From the NCBI GenBank assembly GCA_016867095.1, contig VGKK01000043.1, forward strand, positions 1-8,025: 8,025 nt of DNA. The letters are read 5' to 3'. Made by a program: the position numbers and the translations under genes. The notes below the pieces were generated by a model. The model saw nothing but the letters and a program-made list of their open reading frames with translations. It was not told the DNA's origin and searched no databases. Origin of the DNA: Candidatus Omnitrophota bacterium (GTDB lineage Bacteria; Omnitrophota; Gorgyraeia; Gygaellales; Profunditerraquicolaceae). The first letter of the stretch is position 1. Each line of letters begins with the position of its first letter. Below, in pieces: positions 1 to 3,977 of this stretch.

Positions 1-4
1 CGTT

Positions 5-138
5 ACCCGAGCTTATCGGAAAGCTCGGTATGCCGCTTTCTGCGGCAACACCCGAGCTTATCGGAAAGCTCGGTATGCCGCTTTCTGCGGCAACACCCGA
101 GCTTATCGGAAAGCTCGGTATGCCGCTTTCTGCGGCAA
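5..138 (-). repeat. Three tandem copies of a 45-bp double-hairpin unit
   Basis: Copies at 5-49, 50-94 and 95-138 are identical, except that the last copy ends one base short before diverging at 139. Each copy holds two palindromes. One is CCGAGCTT/AAGCTCGG around ATCGGA (7-28 in copy 1), an 8-bp stem with a 6-nt loop. The other is TGCCGC/GCGGCA around TTTCT (31-47), a 6-bp stem with a 5-nt loop. Because 45 is a multiple of three, an apparent repeating peptide runs through it on the minus strand, but there is no other sign of coding. The 314 bp from the window start to rpmE contain only this array, the 53-bp hairpin and the 76-bp element; I see no gene there. The array may continue past the left edge. 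Confidence 0.92.
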
Positions 139-168
139 GTACGACGTAAGTTATTGCGCGAATTAACC

Positions 169-221
169 CCCCCACACCAATTGGTAGTATAGCCTCGGCT
201 AAATATCAATTGGTGTGGGGG
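169..221. repeat. 53-bp strong palindromic hairpin
   Basis: CCCCCACACCAATTG (169-183) and CAATTGGTGTGGGGG (207-221) pair perfectly over 15 bp. Pairing continues imperfectly inward to AGC-CTCG-GCT (191-200), giving a stem of about 24 bp with a tetraloop. A run of seven C starts at 167. Neither strand has a U-tract after the stem, so it is not a canonical intrinsic terminator. It sits between the two oppositely oriented copies of the 45-bp repeat family. Confidence 0.85.
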
Positions 222-234
222 TAAGTTCGGCCAG

Positions 235-310
235 ATAACTTAGCTTCGCTTGCCGCACAAGCGGCACACCGGATGTTCCGATACAGCCGGGTGCTCGCTC
301 GCTAAGTTAT
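235..310 (+). repeat. 76-bp palindromic element with perfect 10-bp terminal inverted repeats
   Basis: ATAACTTAGC (235-244) and GCTAAGTTAT (301-310) are exact inverse complements. Outside them GGCC occurs at 229-232 and at 311-314; because GGCC is palindromic this can be read either as an extension of the inverted repeat (with a 2-nt bulge) or as a 4-bp direct repeat. The interior holds a diverged copy of the 45-bp unit of the 5-138 array. It has no open frame of its own. The rpmE stop codon (315-317) directly follows. It resembles a REP/BIME-like or MITE-like intergenic element. A full stem-loop would form at the 3' end of the rpmE transcript, without a U-tract. Confidence 0.8.
250..293 (+). 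repeat. Diverged, inverted copy of the 45-bp repeat unit
   Basis: Read on the plus strand, this 44-nt stretch aligns with the minus-strand reading of the 45-bp unit. Both have TTGCCGCA, a short A-rich loop and GCGGCA, then ACCG, the block TTCCGATA, and CGGGTG. The first stem TGCCGC/GCGGCA (251-256/261-266) is identical. The second stem CCGGATG/CAGCCGG (269-275/284-290) differs from the tandem copies at four positions per arm yet still forms six of seven pairs. The loop TTCCGATA (276-283) is unchanged. Confidence 0.75.
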
Positions 311-314
311 GGCC

Positions 315-521
315 TCACTTACTTTTCTTTCCGTATTTCTTCATAAACTTGTCCACCCGTCCGGCGGAATCCACTAACTTCTGCTTTCCGCTGAAAAAGG
401 GATGGCACTTTGAGCAAATCTCCACTCTAATGTTTTGCTTGGTAGAGCGCGTATGGATAGTCTCGCCGCAGGCGCAGACTATCGCGCTTTCTTTGTAGCT
501 GGGATGAATTTTATCTTTCAT
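315..521 (-). CDS. rpmE: Ribosomal protein bL31 (zinc-binding form)
   Basis: bL31 is a small protein of the large ribosomal subunit that bridges to the small subunit. From the ATG at 519-521 it is 68 residues (MKDKIHPSYKES...). Two more residues (Met-Asn) would be added if the ATG at 525-527 were used, but Shine-Dalgarno spacing and the usual MK-DIHP N-terminus favour the shorter form. CACG (16-19) and EICSKCHPFFSGKQK (34-48) supply four cysteines (16, 18, 36, 39), the zinc-binding C+ type, and SAGRVDKF (52-59) is the family's conserved C-terminal block. It follows rho in the same direction, a common pairing. The region upstream of its ribosome site is occupied by the 541-678 inverted repeat, and its stop codon touches the repeat element at 229-314. 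In E. coli bL31 is reported to control its own translation through its leader; whether that applies here is unknown. Confidence 0.97.
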   Translation of the reverse strand: MKDKIHPSYKESAIVCACGETIHTRSTKQNIRVEICSKCHPFFSGKQKLVDSAGRVDKFMKKYGKKSK

Positions 522-528
522 GTTCATT

Positions 529-533
529 CCTCC
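529..533 (-). promoter_or_regulatory. Ribosome binding site that selects the second ATG of rpmE
   Basis: The transcript has GGAGG at 533-529. It is 1 nt from a first ATG (525-527), too close to serve it, and 7 nt from a second in-frame ATG (519-521). The second is therefore the likely start. Confidence 0.75.
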
Positions 534-540
534 ATTTTAA

Positions 541-678
541 TTACGATTATCGGAGCATCGGAATATCAGAGCGGGAATATCAGATAATCAGAGTATCAGA
601 AAAAAATTAACACTACTTTCTGATAATCTGATACTCTGATAATCTCGCTCTGATAATCTGATTTTCTGATATTCGTAA
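541..678. repeat. 138-bp inverted repeat made of mirrored octamer arrays, between rho and rpmE
   Basis: Arms 541-602 and 617-678 are each 62 nt and pair at 51 of 62 positions around a 14-nt loop (603-616). Four of the mismatches would be G-U in RNA read from the plus strand. Each arm contains six octamers of consensus NNATCRGA plus a central hexamer GCGRGA, in the order 3-1-3. The left octamers are at 547-570 and 577-600 with the hexamer at 571-576. The right ones, reverse-complemented, are at 619-642 and 649-672 with the hexamer at 643-648. Ten of the twelve octamers have exactly ATCAGA; the two outermost left ones have ATCGGA. The structure fills most of the 181-bp rho-rpmE gap and ends 7 bp before the rpmE Shine-Dalgarno. 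No U-tract follows, so it is not a standard terminator. It could be a leader structure, a protein-binding array or a repeat element. Confidence 0.9.
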
Positions 679-702
679 TCAAGATATTGTTACCCCATTA
701 TT

Positions 703-1959
703 TTATTGATTCATACTATTCAAAAAATCTTCGTTGTCCTTGGTCTTGGCTAACTTTTCAATCAAAAGCTCCATTGCCTCCACGTTATTCAATTCATTGA
801 GGACTTTCCTTAGTATCCATATCTTCTGCAGTTGCCCATCTTTTACCAACAGCTCCTCGTGCCTGGTATTGGAACGCTTGATATCAATGGCCGGGTAAAT
901 CCTGCGCTGGAAGAGGTTGCGGTCCAGCTGTAATTCCATATTGCCCGTGCCCTTAAACTCTTCAAAGATGACATCATCCATGCGGCTGCCGGTTTCTACC
1001 AGGGCCGTGGCGATTATCGTCAGGCTGCCGCCCTCTTCAATCGCCCGGGCAGCGCCAAAGAACCTCTTGGGCTTTTGCAGGGCGTTAGAGTCTATACCGC
1101 CGGAGAGTACCTTGCCGCTATGCGGGATAACGGAGTTGTAGGCGCGCGCCAGGCGCGTGATGCTGTCCAGAAGAACGACCACGTCGCGCTTATGCTCCAC
1201 CAGCCTTTTGGCCTTCTCTAAAACAATTTCCGAAACCTGCACGTGCCTTTCCGGCGGCTCATCAAAGGTAGATGAGATGACCTCGCCCCTGACGTGCCGT
1301 TGCATATCGGTGACTTCTTCCGGGCGTTCGTCAATTAAAAGCACAATTAAAACTACATCGGGATTATTGGTGGTGATGGCATTGGCGATTTTCTGCAGCA
1401 GGACTGTCTTTCCGCTGTAAGGCTGGGCCACAATCATCCCGCGCTGGCCTTTGCCGATAGGGGTCAACAACCCCATCACGCGCATGGAGATTTCATCGGG
1501 CTTGGTCTCCAGGTTAAACGCCTCCCGCGGATAAACCGGGGTGAGATTGTCAAAAAGCACCTTCTCCTTTACCTCCTCGGGATTTTCAAAATTGACCGCC
1601 TCCACCTTTAAAAGGGCGAAATATTTTTCCCCTTCCTTGGGCGGACGGATCTGTCCGCTGACCGTATCCCCGGTCCTTAAATCAAACTTCCTGATTTGCG
1701 ACGGAGAGATATAAATATCATCCGGGCAGGGCAGGTAATTGTAATTCGGGCTCCTTAAAAACCCGAAGCCCTCGGGCAATATTTCCAAGATGCCCTCGCC
1801 GAACATCAACCCTTCCTTCTCGGCCTGGGCCTGCAGTATCTTAAAGATAAGTTCCTGCTTCTTTAGGCCGCTGGTGCCGTTCACATTCAATTCCCTGGCC
1901 AGTTTGTTTAGTTCCGTAATCTTCATCTCTTTTAAATGTTTAATCTCTAATTTTTCCAT
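703..1959 (-). CDS. rho: Transcription termination factor Rho
   Basis: Rho is a homohexameric RNA-dependent ATPase and translocase that releases RNA polymerase from untranslated transcripts. The protein is 418 residues, and its ATPase core aligns in number with the 419-residue E. coli protein. Residues 1-45 are the N-terminal helical domain. The primary RNA-binding cold-shock-like domain follows, with EGFGFLRSPNYNYLPCPDDIY (63-83; RNP1 GFGFLR). The ATPase core has Walker A AQPYSGKT (178-185), catalytic Glu211-Arg212, Walker B Asp265 (VVLLDS), the Q-loop LSGGID (285-290), the R-loop KGTGN (336-340) and arginine finger Arg366. Compared with E. coli PPKAGKTM, the P-loop has Gln179, Tyr181, Ser182 and Val186 while keeping Gly183, Lys184 and Thr185, so ATPase activity should be retained. 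It overlaps coaE by 20 bp and is followed by a large inverted repeat and rpmE; rho-rpmE adjacency is common in bacteria. Confidence 0.98.
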   Translation of the reverse strand: MEKLEIKHLKEMKITELNKLARELNVNGTSGLKKQELIFKILQAQAEKEGLMFGEGILEILPEGFGFLRSPNYNYLPCPDDIYISPSQIRKFDLRTGDTVSGQIRPPKEGEKYFALLKVEAVNFENPEEVKEKVLFDNLTPVYPREAFNLETKPDEISMRVMGLLTPIGKGQRGMIVAQPYSGKTVLLQKIANAITTNNPDVVLIVLLIDERPEEVTDMQRHVRGEVISSTFDEPPERHVQVSEIVLEKAKRLVEHKRDVVVLLDSITRLARAYNSVIPHSGKVLSGGIDSNALQKPKRFFGAARAIEEGGSLTIIATALVETGSRMDDVIFEEFKGTGNMELQLDRNLFQRRIYPAIDIKRSNTRHEELLVKDGQLQKIWILRKVLNELNNVEAMELLIEKLAKTKDNEDFLNSMNQ

Positions 1960-2581
1960 TCTTCTCTCCTTTAATCTTCAACCATAATTTTTTTACCTGT
2001 GTTCTTGTTTCAGCAAATGTTTTATTATTATCTATAATAAAATCCGCCCGCTTTATTTTATCCGCCAGCGGCATTTGGGCATCAATTCTTTTTATAATCT
2101 CGGCGCGCTTAAGATATGTTGAAGTAAGCTTGCGCTTTATACGATGGCTCTTGCTCGCATTTACTACTATCAGTTTATCTACAATGCGCTCTAGGCCTGC
2201 TTCAATTAATAAGGGCGCATCTAAGATAATGATTTCTTTTGAAGAACGTTTTATATCCTGCTTTATGCGTTTTATAATTAACGGATGCGTAATGCGTTCC
2301 AGCTGTTTTCGCACATCATAATCGCCGAAGATAAGTTGCCCGAACTTTTTCCTGTCTATTGTCCTGTCTTTTTTCAGAATATCTCTGCCCCATACGCTAA
2401 TGATTAGATCATATGTATAAGTGCCCGGGCGAATGATTTCGTGCGCAATCTCATCCGCGTCAATAAATGCAATAAGCTGTCCTCCCAGGCGCCGGAACAT
2501 ATCTGCTACCGTGCTCTTTCCGCTGCCAAAGCTACCGGTAAGGCCCAAAACTAATTTCTTATTTTGCCTTTGCCTTTTCAT
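1940..2581 (-). CDS. coaE: Dephospho-CoA kinase
   Basis: CoaE phosphorylates the 3'-OH of the ribose of dephospho-CoA with ATP, the last step of coenzyme A synthesis, in the cytoplasm. The protein is 213 residues, normal for the family. The P-loop is GLTGSFGSGKST (13-24); most relatives have GGIGSGK, so Ser-Phe at 17-18 is a mild variant. DADEIAHEI (41-49) is the conserved substrate-site Asp motif, DAPLLIEAGL (121-130) the next block, and IDAQMPLADKIKRADFIIDN (166-185) the lid and C-terminal signature. The ATG at 2579-2581 lies inside the 3' end of glgA, with little Shine-Dalgarno, so translation probably depends on ribosomes finishing glgA. The C-terminus overlaps the rho start by 20 bp. The Lys/Arg-rich N-terminal tail (MKRQRQNKK) is slightly longer than usual; a later start at the TTG of Leu12 is possible but would crowd the first strand. 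Confidence 0.95.
   Translation of the reverse strand: MKRQRQNKKLVLGLTGSFGSGKSTVADMFRRLGGQLIAFIDADEIAHEIIRPGTYTYDLIISVWGRDILKKDRTIDRKKFGQLIFGDYDVRKQLERITHPLIIKRIKQDIKRSSKEIIILDAPLLIEAGLERIVDKLIVVNASKSHRIKRKLTSTYLKRAEIIKRIDAQMPLADKIKRADFIIDNNKTFAETRTQVKKLWLKIKGEKNGKIRD
1966..1972 (-). promoter_or_regulatory. Ribosome binding site of rho, inside coaE
   Basis: The transcript reads AAAGGAG at 1972-1966, 6 nt before the rho ATG at 1957-1959. It lies within the last codons of coaE. It is the best-spaced Shine-Dalgarno in the operon and fixes the rho start. Confidence 0.75.
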
Positions 2582-3947
2582 ACAGCTTAAGATATTTTTT
2601 CGCCGCCTCTGTCCAGGAAAAATTATATCCCATTGCCTGCCGCGCCAGGGCCTGCCATTTAGTTTTGTCTTTATATGCCGCCATCGCCTTCTTTATGGTC
2701 TTGAGTAAATCATCCTTATTGTAGTGAGAAAATACAAACCCGTTATCGGCATTGACGGTATCGGCTAAACCGCCGGTTTTAAAGACCAAGGGGATGGTGC
2801 CGTACCTGAAACTGATTAACTGGCCCAGGCCGCAAGGCTCGTACCGGGAAGGCATCAGGAAAATATCCGAACCGGCGTAAATTTTGTGGGCCAGGGGGTC
2901 GTCAAATTTTAAATGCAGGGAAACTACCTTGGGGTGTTTTTTCACAATTTCTTCCAAAAGGATATGGTATTTTAAATTGCCTGTGCCTAAAATAACCAGC
3001 TGTAACTTCATCCTGCAAATGGTATTGATGTCCTCGGCCAGGATATCAAACCCCTTTTGTTCGGCCAGGCGCGAGACAATGCCAAAAAGCGGGATATCTC
3101 TATCCCTGGGCAGATTGCAAACCTTTTGCAAATCTTCCTTATTTTTGTATTTATCCTCTATGCCGGATGCGGAATATTTCCGGGAGATAAATTCATCATT
3201 CTCGGGGTTCCAGATGGAATAATCCAGGCCGTTTAATATCCCGAACAGGGCGTCGCGCCGCTTATTTAAAACGCCTTCCAGGCCAAAGCCGAATTCCGCC
3301 GTCTGTATCTCCTTGCTGTATGTCGGGCTGACGGTATTGATAATGTCGCAAAATACCATCCCGCCTTTTAAAAAGTTTATCTTGTCATAAAACTCCAGCA
3401 TCTCCATATTAAACAGGCCCCAATCTAGCCCGAGCTTGGGGAATTGTGCCTTGGCAAAAATCCCCTGGTAACCTATATTATGGATAGTCAAAGCCGTCTT
3501 GGTCTTTTTATAAAACTTATCATCTTTGTAGAGGGCATTTAAATATACCGGGATCAAAGCCACCTGCCAGTCGTGCGCGTGTATAATATCCGGGGAAAAA
3601 TTTATCTCCTTCAGCAGCTCCAGGGTTCTCCTTGCGTAATAAGAAAACCGCTCCAGGTTATCCTTGAAATCTCCGCTTTTATCCCCGTAGAGCCCGTCGC
3701 GGTTAAAATATTCCTCTTTTTCAATAAAATATACCTTAATATTAGCGCCTATTGTTGAATAAGAAATATCTTCTTTTAATTTTTGAATTTTGAACTTCGG
3801 GCTATGCGCCGTTTTATATCCCGGCATAACAATAATAACCTGGTGGCCCAATTCTTCCAGGGCCAAAGGCAATGCCGAGGCTACGTCAGCCAGGCCGCCG
3901 GTCTTGGCAAACGGCACCACTTCAGACGCGCACATTACAATTTTCAT
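2559..3947 (-). CDS. glgA: Glycogen (starch) synthase, GT5 family
   Basis: This enzyme transfers glucose from ADP-glucose (possibly UDP-glucose) to the non-reducing end of an alpha-1,4-glucan. It is cytoplasmic and makes storage polysaccharide. The protein is 462 residues, close to the family's usual 470-490. The N-terminal Rossmann domain starts MKIVMCASEVVPFAKTGGLA; KTGGLADV (15-22) carries the nucleotide-sugar-binding lysine. HAHDWQ (123-128) and HNIGYQG (156-162) are family blocks. In the C-terminal domain, SRLAEQKGFD (292-301) supplies the Arg and Lys that contact the phosphates. EPCGLGQ (370-376) contains the catalytic-region glutamate and is followed by TGGLADTV (391-398). Start is ATG at 3945-3947 with a strong GGAGG. 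It lies 21 bp after polA, and its end overlaps coaE by 23 bp, so it is embedded in a housekeeping operon. No other glycogen gene is in view. Confidence 0.96.
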   Translation of the reverse strand: MKIVMCASEVVPFAKTGGLADVASALPLALEELGHQVIIVMPGYKTAHSPKFKIQKLKEDISYSTIGANIKVYFIEKEEYFNRDGLYGDKSGDFKDNLERFSYYARRTLELLKEINFSPDIIHAHDWQVALIPVYLNALYKDDKFYKKTKTALTIHNIGYQGIFAKAQFPKLGLDWGLFNMEMLEFYDKINFLKGGMVFCDIINTVSPTYSKEIQTAEFGFGLEGVLNKRRDALFGILNGLDYSIWNPENDEFISRKYSASGIEDKYKNKEDLQKVCNLPRDRDIPLFGIVSRLAEQKGFDILAEDINTICRMKLQLVILGTGNLKYHILLEEIVKKHPKVVSLHLKFDDPLAHKIYAGSDIFLMPSRYEPCGLGQLISFRYGTIPLVFKTGGLADTVNADNGFVFSHYNKDDLLKTIKKAMAAYKDKTKWQALARQAMGYNFSWTEAAKKYLKLYEKAKAK

Positions 3948-3950
3948 TTA

Positions 3951-3977
3951 ACCTCCCTGCCTCGCCACTCAGGCGGG
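3951..3977 (-). promoter_or_regulatory. Hairpin across the polA stop codon abutting the glgA ribosome binding site
   Basis: On the transcript, CCCGCCT (3971-3977) pairs with AGGCAGGG (3955-3962) with one bulged A (3958) around the 8-nt loop GAGTGGCG (3963-3970). The polA UGA (3971-3969) lies at the base of the loop. The GGG of the 3' arm is also the start of the glgA Shine-Dalgarno GGGAGGT (3957-3951), which sits 3-4 nt before the ATG. A ribosome finishing polA would open the hairpin and expose the glgA site, so translational coupling is plausible. The pairing is visible; the regulatory role is inferred. Confidence 0.45.

Noticed and set aside
5..138. CRISPR array
   Set aside because: The units are contiguous with no variable spacers, and the whole 45-bp period is identical.
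3..209. Minus-strand coding sequence with a repeating 15-residue peptide
   Set aside because: The periodicity comes from a 45-bp palindromic DNA repeat that happens to be a multiple of three. The frame also runs through the 53-bp hairpin and has no ribosome site.
147..310. Integron attC sites
   Set aside because: The boxes ATAACTTAGC and GCTAAGTTAT do not fit the RYYYAAC/GTTRRRY core, the inverted repeats are too perfect, and no integrase or cassette is present.
169..314. Intrinsic terminator after rpmE
   Set aside because: Strong hairpins are present, but none is followed by a U-rich tract in the rpmE direction.
250..498. Plus-strand gene of about 82 codons
   Set aside because: It starts inside the repeat element and then runs antisense through rpmE; its resemblance to the peptide of the tandem array only reflects the shared DNA repeat.
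640..690. Promoter for rpmE (TTGATT with a GATTAT-like -10)
   Set aside because: The -10 is poor and made of the octamer repeat itself, so any spacing would find a similar match.
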